A stretch of DNA of 64,000 bases, from positions 558,001 through 622,000 of the forward strand of contig NZ_MQVV01000012.1 of assembly GCF_002954355.1 (NCBI RefSeq), given 5' to 3'. The position numbers were made by a program, and so were the translations under genes. This DNA is from Nonlabens tegetincola. GTDB taxonomy: Bacteria > Bacteroidota > Bacteroidia > Flavobacteriales > Flavobacteriaceae. Shown one piece after another: positions 34,184-42,870 of the stretch; the stretch's first letter is position 1; each line of letters begins with the position of its first letter. The notes under the pieces are model-generated. The model searched no databases, was not told the origin of the DNA, and worked only from the letters and a program-made list of their open reading frames with translations.

Positions 34184-35779
34184 ATGTCTACAACCAAGTA
34201 TTTACAAAATTTAAAATCAGATTTACCAGCAAGTATCGTAGTGTTTTTTGTTGCACTACCACTTTGTTTAGGAATAGCGCTAGCCAGCGGTGCACCGCCT
34301 TTTGCGGGAATAATAGCTGGTATTATAGGAGGAATAGTAGTAGGAGCTCTTAGTGGTTCTCAAATTGGAGTAAGCGGTCCAGCAGCTGGGCTTGCTGCGA
34401 TTGTACTCGCATCTATTAGTGAATTAGGATATGAAACCTTTCTAGCCGCAGCAGTGATAGCTGGTGTTATCCAAATAGTTTTTGGAGTTGTACGTCTAGG
34501 TGTTATAGGATACTACTTTCCTAGTAGTGTGATTAAAGGGATGCTAGTAGGTATTGGTATTATTATTTTCACTAAACAAATTCCACATTTTTTCGGGTTA
34601 GATAAAGATCCTCAAGGAGATTGGATGTTTTTTCAATTAGACGGAGAAACTACTTTTTCTGAAATAGGAAAGATTGGTGAATTTATCAGTCCTGGTGCAA
34701 CTATAATAGCTGTAATTTCATTGGCAATTTTGTTGTTATGGAGTAACGTATTAGTTAAAAAGTCTAAAGTGTTCCACTTAATTCAAGGGCCTTTGGTAGC
34801 TGTGGTAGTAGGAATATTATACTATTATTTTACTCAAGATAATACCGTATATGGTATTGCCAATGAACACCTAGTAAATGTTCCTGTGCCATCCAGTATG
34901 GATGACTTTTTTGGTCAATTTACTTTTCCTGATTTTAGTGATTTAGGTAATTTTTCAGTTTGGATAACTGCCTTTACGATTGCACTAGTAGCTAGTCTTG
35001 AAACTTTATTGTGTGTGGAAGCTACTGATAAACTAGATCCTCAAAAACGAGTAACACCAACTAACAGAGAATTACTGGCTCAAGGAACTGGTAACGTACT
35101 TTCTTCTTTAATAGGAGGATTACCTATTACTCAAGTTATTGTGCGCAGTAGTGCCAATGTTCAAAGTGGTGGACGTACTAAAATGAGTGCAATAATTCAT
35201 GGTTTCTTCCTTTTGATATCAGTTATATCAATCCCTACCATACTTAACATGATCCCTAATTCGGTTCTTGCAGCTATATTATTAATAGTAGGATATAAAC
35301 TTGCTAATCCAAAAACTTTTGCAGCAATGTGGAAAGCAGGATGGAGACAGTTTATACCCTTTATCGCAACTGTGATAGTTTTATATTTTAACTTCCTTGC
35401 AGGAGTAGGAGTAGGGCTGGCCATAGGAATAGTATTTACTTTATATCAAAGTTTTAAGAACAGTCATTTTCTACATAAAAAAGAAGCTGAGGTGGACAAC
35501 CAGCATAAGATAAACATGACTTTTGCTGAAGAAGTGACTTTCTTCAATAAAGCAACTATTTTAAAAGAATTAGATAGCATACCAGAAGATACCTTCCTAG
35601 AGATAGACGTGCGTAATACAGTTTATCTAGATCACGATGTTATCGAAATTTTAGAGGACTTTGGGACAAAAGCTAAAAATAGAAACATCTACATAAAACT
35701 ATACTCACAAAGAGGTACGGTGGAAAATCCCGATAGTTTTATCGAGTTTTTTAAACGAAAAAAATTACAATCAGCTTAA
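34184..35779 (+). CDS. SulP family anion transporter, probable bicarbonate carrier
   Basis: A 531-residue SLC26/SulP protein with about 12-14 membrane segments and a C-terminal STAS domain from about residue 440 (EVTFFNKATILKELDSIPEDTFLEIDVRNTVYLDHDVIEILEDF). Landmarks are DLPASIVVFFVALPLCLGIALASGAPP and GLPITQVIVRSSANVQSGGRTKMSAIIHG. Family members carry sulfate, bicarbonate or other anions. The carbonic anhydrase gene follows after six bases, which points to bicarbonate uptake as in BicA-like systems, and heterotrophic flavobacteria use bicarbonate for anaplerotic carboxylation. Sulfate transport is the alternative. Confidence 0.9.
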   Translation: MSTTKYLQNLKSDLPASIVVFFVALPLCLGIALASGAPPFAGIIAGIIGGIVVGALSGSQIGVSGPAAGLAAIVLASISELGYETFLAAAVIAGVIQIVFGVVRLGVIGYYFPSSVIKGMLVGIGIIIFTKQIPHFFGLDKDPQGDWMFFQLDGETTFSEIGKIGEFISPGATIIAVISLAILLLWSNVLVKKSKVFHLIQGPLVAVVVGILYYYFTQDNTVYGIANEHLVNVPVPSSMDDFFGQFTFPDFSDLGNFSVWITAFTIALVASLETLLCVEATDKLDPQKRVTPTNRELLAQGTGNVLSSLIGGLPITQVIVRSSANVQSGGRTKMSAIIHGFFLLISVISIPTILNMIPNSVLAAILLIVGYKLANPKTFAAMWKAGWRQFIPFIATVIVLYFNFLAGVGVGLAIGIVFTLYQSFKNSHFLHKKEAEVDNQHKINMTFAEEVTFFNKATILKELDSIPEDTFLEIDVRNTVYLDHDVIEILEDFGTKAKNRNIYIKLYSQRGTVENPDSFIEFFKRKKLQSA

Positions 35780-35785
35780 TTATTA

Positions 35786-36415
35786 ATGATGATTACACAA
35801 AATAAAGAAACACAAGCGGCGATGACTCCGCAAGCCGCTTTAAAAGAATTAAAAGAAGGAAATCAAAGATTTGTTGGGCAACAACAAATTTCACGAAATT
35901 TCAACGAACAAATACAATCAACTAGCACTGGACAATTCCCATTTGCTACCGTACTTCATTGTATAGACAGTAGGGTAAGCGCCGAGCATATTTTTGATCA
36001 AGGGATTGGAGATTTATTTAGTGTAAGAATTGCAGGAAACTTCGTTAATGAAGATATTTTGGGAAGTATGGAGTTTGCTACTAAACTTGCTGGGACCAAA
36101 GTTATTTTAGTATTAGGTCATACTGCGTGTGGTGCCATTAAAGGTGCCTGTGATCATGCACGTATGGGTAATCTTACCACATTGATTAATAAATTAGAAC
36201 CAGCCGTTGAAGCTGTAAAGGAGCCAAAGGAAGAAGACCAACGTACATCTAAAAATATTGACTTTGTAAATGCTGTCGCTAAACAAAACGTATTGATGAC
36301 GATTGAAAACATCCTTAAAAAAAGTGAGGTAATCAGAGAACTTGTAGAGGATGAAGATGTTTTATTAGTTGGTGGTATGTATGACATTTCAACAGGCTCA
36401 GTAGACTTTTATTAA
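35786..36415 (+). CDS. Beta-class carbonic anhydrase
   Basis: A 209-residue zinc enzyme interconverting CO2 and bicarbonate. Zinc ligands are visible as Cys59 (HCIDSR), His112 and Cys115 (GHTACGA), and the catalytic Asp61-Arg63 dyad is in CIDSRV. No signal peptide, so it is cytoplasmic. It starts six bases after the SulP gene and is closed by a strong terminator, forming a transporter-anhydrase unit. Start at 35786; a second Met follows immediately at 35789. Confidence 0.94.
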   Translation: MMITQNKETQAAMTPQAALKELKEGNQRFVGQQQISRNFNEQIQSTSTGQFPFATVLHCIDSRVSAEHIFDQGIGDLFSVRIAGNFVNEDILGSMEFATKLAGTKVILVLGHTACGAIKGACDHARMGNLTTLINKLEPAVEAVKEPKEEDQRTSKNIDFVNAVAKQNVLMTIENILKKSEVIRELVEDEDVLLVGGMYDISTGSVDFY

Positions 36416-36453
36416 TACAGTCAGTGTTTGAAAAAACATTTAAATATTCAAGA

Positions 36454-36499
36454 CCTAGTTTTACAATACACAGTATTGGTAGAACTAGGTTTTGTTTTT
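36454..36499 (+). terminator. Terminator of the SulP-carbonic anhydrase unit
   Basis: A long hairpin (arms 36454-36469 and 36473-36489, 16 pairs with one G-T and one bulge, three-base loop) followed by TTTTGTTTTT, 38 bases after the carbonic anhydrase stop. Confidence 0.9.
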
Positions 36500-36521
36500 C
36501 AATATTGGTAGGATTTGTTGT

Positions 36522-37005
36522 ATGACTGATTCTATTTTATGGCTTTTACTTATTTTTTTATATCGATTCTTTTTTAAGTTTCAATAATGATTACCGTTTA
36601 TACGATGGCTTTATCATAGATAGGCATAAAGATAGTTCAACACTATATGCTTTATCTGGATTAAGTTTTTGTCTAGGTTATCTTATTACCGTCTATCTAT
36701 GGCTTACTTCCCATATTAATCATATCGATAGAAGAATTTCAGGATTTGCGAGGTATGGAGCAACACAAGTATTTTTCTATTTTTTTATGATATTGTATTT
36801 TGTTTTTAAAATGCAATCAGTCACTATGGAATATGCCCAGATAATAGTTCAAGAATACCAATATAGCTTTTGGTTGTTACCAGTTTTTCTCTTTCTTTTT
36901 GCAAATCAGCACCTATCTAGAATTTACAAAAATTGGGTGCAACTTATATTTTCATCAATAAGCATTACTGCTGCCTGCTTGTTGTTGATACTAATTGTCG
37001 GTTAG
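36522..37005 (+). pseudogene. Small membrane protein gene with a homopolymer frameshift
   Basis: An open frame runs without a stop from 36526 to 37005 (159 codons) and encodes a plausible four-segment membrane protein (NDYRLYDGFIIDRHKDSS, ALSGLSFCLGYLITVYLW, FWLLPVFLFLFANQHLS), but it has no ATG, GTG or TTG before codon 88. The ATG at 36522 opens another frame (MTDSILWLLLIF) that hits a stop at 36585. Removing one base from the run of seven T at 36553-36559 joins the two into one protein of about 160 residues. It is therefore a frameshift mutation, a phase-variable tract or a sequence error. Its stop overlaps the meaB stop on the other strand. Family not recognised. Confidence 0.7.
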
Positions 37006-38012
37006 AGAGAAAGTAATCTGTCGGCTGCATCAAATGCCGATATTTTACGCTCAACAACAGAAGTTTCTATCTCTTTAATTTGATTTATTATTTCGGATCT
37101 TGAATAAAATGCTTCTTTTAATCGGTCTTCTATAGTTTGATGTAACCAGTATAATTCCTGTGAATTACGACGTTCCAGTAAACTACCGTTTTGATTACTA
37201 TGTTGTCTAAATGATGCAATCTCTTGAGCAATTTCTTCAATGCCTTCATTGTGCAATCCACTACATAAATGCACCTTAACTGGATATTGATGGGATTTAG
37301 GATTTAAAAGATGCAACGCATTTTGAAACTCTCTTCTGGCATGTAAAGCCGCTTTTTTATTATCACCATCAGCTTTATTAATGATGACAGCATCGGCCAT
37401 TTCCATTATTCCTCGTTTAATCCCTTGTAAATCGTCACCAGCGCCTGCTAGTTTAAGGAGAAGGAAAAAGTCAGTCATGCTGTGAACCGCAGTTTCGCTT
37501 TGACCGACTCCAACAGTTTCCACCATAATAAAGTCAAATCCTGCCGCCTCACACAGCAAGATGGCTTCTCTGGTTTTTCTTGCCACGCCACCTAGAGTTT
37601 CGCCTGCCGGACTAGGTCTTATATAAGCAAATTCACTTTTAACCAATTGTTCCATTCTAGTTTTGTCTCCTAGTATGCTTCCCTTGGAAACGCTACTACT
37701 GGGATCAATAGCTAGTACAGCTACCTTAAAACCTAATTTGATTAAATGAATTCCTAGAGACTCTATAAATGTTGATTTGCCTACTCCTGGAACGCCAGTT
37801 ATTCCTAATCTAAAGGAGTTTCCTGAATAGGGTAGTGCTTGTTGTAGTAACGCTTTCGCGAAAGCATAATCCTCACTAGCTTTACTTTCAACACCAGTTA
37901 TTGCTCTACTTAAAGCACTTATATCTCCTTTTCTTAATTTCTCAAAAACTTCCTGTGAGGAAGGTTTTTTCCTGCGTTGCCAGGATTTAGGATTAAGGTG
38001 CTCTAAACTCAT
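37002..38012 (-). CDS. meaB: Methylmalonyl-CoA mutase-associated GTPase MeaB
   Basis: A 336-residue G3E-type GTPase (ArgK/MeaB) that guards and loads adenosylcobalamin-dependent methylmalonyl-CoA mutase. Walker A is GVPGVGKST (73-81); other G motifs are AIDPSSSVSKGSILGDKTRM, MVETVGVGQSE and NKADGDN. The mutase genes are not in the window, but a PduO-type cobalamin adenosyltransferase is encoded 5 kb away. A palindrome copy encodes Ala50-Ala54 (A-F-A-K-A) in the helix before the P-loop, where homologues recalled from other Bacteroidota have a similar-length segment. The next gene upstream ends 5 bases before its start. Confidence 0.95.
   Translation of the reverse strand: MSLEHLNPKSWQRRKKPSSQEVFEKLRKGDISALSRAITGVESKASEDYAFAKALLQQALPYSGNSFRLGITGVPGVGKSTFIESLGIHLIKLGFKVAVLAIDPSSSVSKGSILGDKTRMEQLVKSEFAYIRPSPAGETLGGVARKTREAILLCEAAGFDFIMVETVGVGQSETAVHSMTDFFLLLKLAGAGDDLQGIKRGIMEMADAVIINKADGDNKKAALHARREFQNALHLLNPKSHQYPVKVHLCSGLHNEGIEEIAQEIASFRQHSNQNGSLLERRNSQELYWLHQTIEDRLKEAFYSRSEIINQIKEIETSVVERKISAFDAADRLLSL
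37851..37866. repeat. 16-bp palindromic repeat, copy 9 (inside meaB)
   Basis: Exact 14-bp core GCTTTCGCGAAAGC at 37852-37865; the last outer base is A. Read on the minus strand as Y-A-F-A-K-A-L in MeaB. Frame intact. Confidence 0.93.
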
Positions 38013-38017
38013 AAAAG

Positions 38018-38419
38018 TTATTTGGATGCAAATTTATAGCCTAGATAAGCCATAGGTATATAGGCAATTGTTAAATCTAGTATCATAAACCAGGTAGGTC
38101 CTCCAAACATTGAAATAGCGGTAATACCACCAACTAGGAAAAACCCACCAATTAATAAAGACCAAAGTAGTTGGTATGATACAGCAACTTTTGAAGCAAT
38201 GTATGCCCCAAATAAGGTTCCTAAAGCATGTGCCAAAAATGGGAAGATGAAGTATTCCATCGATAGGGTAGGAATCACTTGTGCATAGGCCTCATAATCA
38301 TTAGGATCGATTCCTGTGGGAAAAACTGCGTTACCTATAAAGACGATACTGCTGTTGAGTAATCCACCAGCGATTATTCCCGCTGGTAATGCTATAATAT
38401 TTCGTAATAGAGGTTTCAT
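38018..38419 (-). CDS. Four-segment membrane protein of unknown function
   Basis: A 133-residue protein with four hydrophobic segments (IIALPAGIIAGGLLNSSIVFIG, FIFPFLAHALGTLFGAYIAS, LLWSLLIGGFFLVGGITAISMF, FMILDLTIAYIPMAYLGYKF) and almost no soluble domain. I recall similar short membrane proteins in Bacteroidota but no functional label. It lies 5 bases upstream of meaB on the same strand and may be co-transcribed with it, which is not evidence for a shared function. Confidence 0.75.
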   Translation of the reverse strand: MKPLLRNIIALPAGIIAGGLLNSSIVFIGNAVFPTGIDPNDYEAYAQVIPTLSMEYFIFPFLAHALGTLFGAYIASKVAVSYQLLWSLLIGGFFLVGGITAISMFGGPTWFMILDLTIAYIPMAYLGYKFASK

Positions 38420-38465
38420 AATGGTAGATTTTCAACCACTAAAATACTACTATTACTGAACAATC

Positions 38466-38810
38466 TTAACAATTCATTTCTTTACAAGGGTCGTGTCCCC
38501 AATTTTTAAGGCTGTATCTCCAATCGCTTTCTTTTATATCGCTGTCTGGTTTTTGAGCTGTGTGCCTGTGAATATATCCTATCACTTTATTCATGTGCTC
38601 GTAATCATTTTGATTGAGATCGTCCTTCTTCTTGTTTTTGATGGTTATAATCTTACGTCCAGACTTATGACCTTTTGATTCTCCATCACCACTATCTTGA
38701 CCTACACTTTTTGATTTGTCGGTATCTAACCATTGTTCTAGTTCACTCGGAGTCATGTTTACAGCATCATAGAACTCGTCATAAATTTCTTCATTACTCT
38801 TATCACTCAT
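38466..38810 (-). CDS. DUF3140 family protein
   Basis: A 114-residue hydrophilic protein that matches DUF3140 along its length: DEFYDAVNMTPSELEQWLDTDKSKSVG, GHKSGRKIITI, DYEHMNKVIGYIHRHTAQKP and the end DWRYSLKNWGHDPCK. The family, found in bacteria and fungi, has no known activity; the conserved HKSGR and Trp-Gly-His-Asp-Pro residues suggest nucleic-acid or ligand contact, which is a guess. The gene is 46 bases upstream of the membrane protein gene on the same strand. Confidence 0.88.
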   Translation of the reverse strand: MSDKSNEEIYDEFYDAVNMTPSELEQWLDTDKSKSVGQDSGDGESKGHKSGRKIITIKNKKKDDLNQNDYEHMNKVIGYIHRHTAQKPDSDIKESDWRYSLKNWGHDPCKEMNC

Positions 38811-38893
38811 TTTTTAATTAAAACTATAAAATGAATATACCTTTTGTAGTTAGTAAGTTGTTAACTAAGAATATTTTAACTGGGTTTACTGAA

Positions 38894-38928
38894 TAAAAAA
38901 AATCCCCAACAAAAAATGTTGAGGATTT
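38894..38928 (-). terminator. Terminator of secA
   Basis: Eleven-base-pair stem (38918-38928 with 38900-38910, one G-T wobble) and seven-base loop, followed by six T on the minus strand, 21 bases after the secA stop. Confidence 0.85.
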
Positions 38929-38949
38929 ATCTTATGGTGATAGTTACAA

Positions 38950-41900
38950 TTATGCTTTACCTTGAACCACCCATTCACCTTTGTTGATTAAAGGGATTGC
39001 TTGTTTAAATTTAACTTCTTTAGTCTCACCTGTCATCACGTTCTTAATCACTACCTTTTCATTACGACCGATTTTAGGTTGTTCACGGGTTATGGTCTCA
39101 GTAACTTGTGGACGTTGTTGACTAGCGCCTGCTCCAACTGATCTAGCTTGTGCTGCTCGCTCATCGCTGTTTAAAACTTCTTCTTTTTGAGTAGTAGTTT
39201 TTTCAGTCTTTCTTTCTCTTGCTTCACTTATGTTTGAAGTGTCTCTAGTAGGTAGGTCACCTTTGAACATAAATCCTATTACTTCTTTATTTACTTTATC
39301 GACCATTTGTTTGAAAAGTTCAAAGGCTTCAAATTTGTAAATAAGTAGAGGATCTTTTTGTTCATGCACAGCTAGTCTCACACTTTGGCGTAATTCGTCC
39401 ATTTGACGTAGGTGATTTTTCCAAGAGTCATCGATTATGGCTAGCGTAATGTTTTTTTCAAAATCTGTAACTAGAGTTCTCCCTTCGCTCTCGTAGGCAT
39501 CATTAAGGTTAGTCGCTACATTAAGTGTTTTTATACCATCAGTAAAAGGAACTGCAATACGTTCATAATTACGTTCATCATTTTCTACGATATTTTTAAT
39601 TACCGGAAACACTTCTTGCGCAGTGCGCTCCATTTTATCCTTATAATGGTTGTATGCTGCTTTATAAACGATACCTGTGATTTCTTGATCAGATTTTGAC
39701 TTGAATTCTGATTCATTGATAGGACTGCTCATTGAGAAAAATCTTATCAATTCAAATTCAAAATTCTTGTAGTCTTGAGCAAGTTTATTACTTGTAGTTA
39801 CATCTTCGGCGATATCATAGATCATGTTTGCAATATCTACAGCAAGACGTTCTCCAAATAAGGCATTATAACGGCGTTTATAAATTACCTCACGTTGCGT
39901 GTTCATTACATCATCATAATCAAGAAGATTTTTACGCACACCAAATGCGTTTTCTTCTACTTTTTTCTGTGCTCGTTCAATGGATTTAGAAATCATAGAA
40001 TGTTGAATAACTTCACCTTCTTTCATTCCTAATCGGTCCATAGTTTTCGCCATACGCTCTGATCCGAATAATCTCATTAAATTATCCTCAAGAGAGACAT
40101 AGAACTGTGAACTACCTGGATCACCTTGACGACCAGCACGACCTCTTAACTGGCGATCTACACGTCTAGAATCATGACGTTCTGTACCAATTATGGCAAG
40201 ACCACCTGCATTCTTAACTTCGTCTGATAGTTTAATATCTGTACCACGACCAGCCATGTTTGTAGCTATGGTTATTTGTCCTGGGTTACCAGCTTGAGCG
40301 ACAATATCAGCTTCCTTTTTATGCTGTTTTGCATTAAGAACATTGTGTTCTATTCCTGCACGTTGTAATGTACGACTTAATAATTCTGAAATCTCAACAG
40401 AGGTTGTTCCTATAAGAACAGGTCTTCCTTGTTCTCTTAAAGATAAAACTTCATCAATTACTGCCTTATATTTTTCACGTTTAGTCTTATAAACCAAGTC
40501 TTGTCTATCGTCACGAGCAATTGGTCTGTTAGTTGGAATTTCAACAACATCTAACTTATAGATTTCCCAGAATTCACCAGCTTCAGTAATTGCTGTACCT
40601 GTCATTCCCGATAGTTTTTTATACATACGGAAATAGTTTTGCAAGGTAATGGTAGCAAAGGTTTGTGTGGCGTCTTGAATTTTTACATTTTCTTTTGCCT
40701 CAATTGCTTGGTGTAAACCATCGCTGTAACGTCGTCCTTCCATTACACGACCTGTTTGTTCATCAACGATTTTTACAGACATTTCACGTGTAATCCCTTT
40801 AGCAGTTTCTTTTTCTTCTTCTGCAACTATATATTCTACATCTTTTTCAAAAAGAGTGTAAGCTTTAAGAAGTTGATTTAGAGTATGAATACGTTCTGAT
40901 TTAATCGAGTATTCACGAAATAGATCTTCCTTCTTTTCAGCTTGCTCTTCGGCACAAATATCTTCTTTTTCAATTTTGGCAATCTCGATACCTAGCTCAG
41001 GAAGTACAAAGAATTCTGGATCTTCGGCACCTGATAAATGCTCAATACCTTTATCGGTCAATTCAACCTGATTGTTCTTTTCATCGATCACGAAATAAAG
41101 AGATTTGTCAATCTCTGGCATTTCACGATTGTTATCTTGCATGTAAAAATTCTCAGTTTTCTGAAGTAAAGTTTTATTTCCTTCTTCACTTAGGAATTTT
41201 ATTAATGCTTTATTCTTAGGTAATCCTCTATAAACGGTGTAAAGTAATTTACCACCTTCTTTAGTGTCACCGTCATTAATCAATTTCTTGGCTTGTGCAA
41301 GTGTTTGCGTTAATTCTCTACGTTGAATGGTTACCACATTCTCGACAGGAGCCTTCAACATGTCAAATTCTTGACGATCACCACCTTTTGGAATAGGACC
41401 AGAGATGATTAAAGGCGTACGCGCATCATCAATTAAAACAGAATCGGTCTCATCAATGATTGCATAGTTGTGTTTACGTTGAACAAGATCCTTTGGCGAG
41501 TGAGCCATGTTGTCTCTCAAATAATCAAAACCAAACTCGTTATTGGTACCGTAGGTAATATCTGCTAGATAAGCTTTTCTACGTTCTTCTGAATTAGGTT
41601 TGTGATAATCGATACAATCGATAGTAAGTCCATGGAATTCAAAAATAGGTCCTATCCAGGCGCTATCTCGTTTTGCTAGATAATCGTTAACGGTAACTAC
41701 ATGAACACCATTACCAGTTAAGGCATTAAGATAAACAGGAAGAGTAGCTACAAGTGTTTTACCTTCACCAGTTTGCATTTCGGCAATTTTTCCTTGATGA
41801 AGTACCGTACCACCAATAAGCTGTACATCATAATGAATCATATCCCAAGTAACTGCTTTACCAGCTGCATCCCAAGAATTGGCCCAAATAGCATTGTCAC

Positions 41901-42351
41901 CGTCTAATCGAACATAATCTTTTACAGCAGAAAGTTCACGGTCTCTAGGTGAGGCCTGTACTATTAATTCTTCATTTTGAACAAAACGTCTTGCAGTTTC
42001 TTTAACAACAGCAAAAGCTTCGGCCATTATTTCTTCTAGAACAGCTTCTGTTTGATCATAAGCAACATCATTTAATTGGTCGATCTCATTATATAAATCT
42101 TCCTTTTTATCGATGTCTTGTTCTTGTTCTACTTGAAGTTTAAGATTTTCAATTTGCTCTAAAGTATCCTTTTTAGCAGCTTGAATTTTATCTTTAAATT
42201 CTTGAGTTTTTGCTCTTAATTCATCTATGGAAAGAGAACTTAATTCCTTCTCAAAGGAAAGAATTTGATTCACGTAAGGCTGTAAATCTTTAATATCTTT
42301 CTTTGCTTTATCTCCAACAAAGATTTTTAAAACGGAATCTAATAGTCCCAT
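38950..42351 (-). CDS. secA: Preprotein translocase ATPase SecA
   Basis: A 1133-residue motor driving Sec-dependent export. Walker A is MQTGEGKT (192-199), motif II is DETDSVLIDDARTPLIISG, and the second nucleotide-binding fold has ATNMAGRGTDIKL and RQLRGRAGRQGDPG. The protein is about 230 residues longer than E. coli SecA because of N-terminal and central helical insertions, as is usual in Bacteroidota. The C-terminal tail ends in GETKEVKFKQAIPLINKGEWVVQG and lacks the Cys-rich zinc motif that binds SecB in proteobacteria. Monocistronic, with a terminator on each side. Confidence 0.98.
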   Translation of the reverse strand: MGLLDSVLKIFVGDKAKKDIKDLQPYVNQILSFEKELSSLSIDELRAKTQEFKDKIQAAKKDTLEQIENLKLQVEQEQDIDKKEDLYNEIDQLNDVAYDQTEAVLEEIMAEAFAVVKETARRFVQNEELIVQASPRDRELSAVKDYVRLDGDNAIWANSWDAAGKAVTWDMIHYDVQLIGGTVLHQGKIAEMQTGEGKTLVATLPVYLNALTGNGVHVVTVNDYLAKRDSAWIGPIFEFHGLTIDCIDYHKPNSEERRKAYLADITYGTNNEFGFDYLRDNMAHSPKDLVQRKHNYAIIDETDSVLIDDARTPLIISGPIPKGGDRQEFDMLKAPVENVVTIQRRELTQTLAQAKKLINDGDTKEGGKLLYTVYRGLPKNKALIKFLSEEGNKTLLQKTENFYMQDNNREMPEIDKSLYFVIDEKNNQVELTDKGIEHLSGAEDPEFFVLPELGIEIAKIEKEDICAEEQAEKKEDLFREYSIKSERIHTLNQLLKAYTLFEKDVEYIVAEEEKETAKGITREMSVKIVDEQTGRVMEGRRYSDGLHQAIEAKENVKIQDATQTFATITLQNYFRMYKKLSGMTGTAITEAGEFWEIYKLDVVEIPTNRPIARDDRQDLVYKTKREKYKAVIDEVLSLREQGRPVLIGTTSVEISELLSRTLQRAGIEHNVLNAKQHKKEADIVAQAGNPGQITIATNMAGRGTDIKLSDEVKNAGGLAIIGTERHDSRRVDRQLRGRAGRQGDPGSSQFYVSLEDNLMRLFGSERMAKTMDRLGMKEGEVIQHSMISKSIERAQKKVEENAFGVRKNLLDYDDVMNTQREVIYKRRYNALFGERLAVDIANMIYDIAEDVTTSNKLAQDYKNFEFELIRFFSMSSPINESEFKSKSDQEITGIVYKAAYNHYKDKMERTAQEVFPVIKNIVENDERNYERIAVPFTDGIKTLNVATNLNDAYESEGRTLVTDFEKNITLAIIDDSWKNHLRQMDELRQSVRLAVHEQKDPLLIYKFEAFELFKQMVDKVNKEVIGFMFKGDLPTRDTSNISEARERKTEKTTTQKEEVLNSDERAAQARSVGAGASQQRPQVTETITREQPKIGRNEKVVIKNVMTGETKEVKFKQAIPLINKGEWVVQGKA

Positions 42352-42395
42352 ATATTGTTACTTAATTGATTAATAGTAGTTTAAAAAATGAATAC

Positions 42396-42403
42396 TACCT
42401 TTG
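42396..42403 (+). promoter_or_regulatory. Candidate plus-strand -7 element facing a terminator
   Basis: TACCTTTG, identical to the -7 boxes of argS and both helicases, but here on the plus strand between secA and the DUF2795 gene, both of which are on the minus strand. About 27 bases downstream is a hairpin with a T run on both strands, so any transcript would be only about 45 bases. No plus-strand coding sequence is present. Confidence 0.35.
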
Positions 42404-42424
42404 CTAATATCCTAAATTCAAGCA

Positions 42425-42453
42425 AAAAAAAAGTCTCTTTGCGAGACTTTTTT
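42425..42453. terminator. Bidirectional terminator downstream of the DUF2795 gene
   Basis: Eight-base-pair stem (42430-42437 with 42443-42450), five-base loop, A tract on the left and T tract on the right. It ends the minus-strand DUF2795 transcript before secA. Confidence 0.85.
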
Positions 42454-42469
42454 ATGATGTAATTGTTTT

Positions 42470-42691
42470 TTAATATTCATCCTCGTTCCAGAGGTAATCC
42501 TCATCGGTAGGATAATCGGGCCATATTTCTTCAATAGACTCATATATTTCACCTTCATCTTCAATTGCTTGAAGATTTTCAACCACTTCTAAAGGTGCCC
42601 CAGTACGTATGGCATAGTCAATAAGCTCATCTTTCATAGCTGGCCATGGAGCGTCACTTAAATATGATGCTAGTTCAAGCGTCCAATACAT
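42470..42691 (-). CDS. DUF2795 family small acidic protein
   Basis: A 73-residue protein, MYWTLELASYLSDAPWPAMKDELIDYAIRTGAP followed by an acidic tail ending YPTDEDYLWNEDEY. The N-terminal 45 residues match DUF2795, a small family of unknown function that in Bacteroidota carries just such an acidic tail. I place the start at ATG 42691 because a perfect -7 box lies 21 bases upstream; a longer in-frame version would start upstream of this promoter. Own terminator downstream, so it is monocistronic. Confidence 0.88.
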   Translation of the reverse strand: MYWTLELASYLSDAPWPAMKDELIDYAIRTGAPLEVVENLQAIEDEGEIYESIEEIWPDYPTDEDYLWNEDEY

Positions 42692-42712
42692 AATTTTACT
42701 CGTTAATTTTTG

Positions 42713-42720
42713 CAAAAATA
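42713..42720 (-). promoter_or_regulatory. -7 promoter element of the DUF2795 gene
   Basis: Minus-strand TATTTTTG, perfect TANNTTTG, with 21 bases to the ATG at 42691. Confidence 0.6.
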
Positions 42721-42870
42721 AACTTATCGTCGATTTATGCAAGTTATTATTTATTAATGATTCAAGATTTGCAAAGAGCGTACAAGCTTTTGAAAATCAA
42801 AATGTTTTGTGCCCAGTGTTATAGACTCAGTTACCCCACTTGTGAATGCTGATTTAAAATCAACTGATTC

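Noticed and set aside
42757-42852. Thirty-one-codon Cys-containing frame on the plus strand (MIQDLQRAYK...)
   Set aside because: No promoter box, no conservation evidence, and it lies between two minus-strand genes; too short to support.
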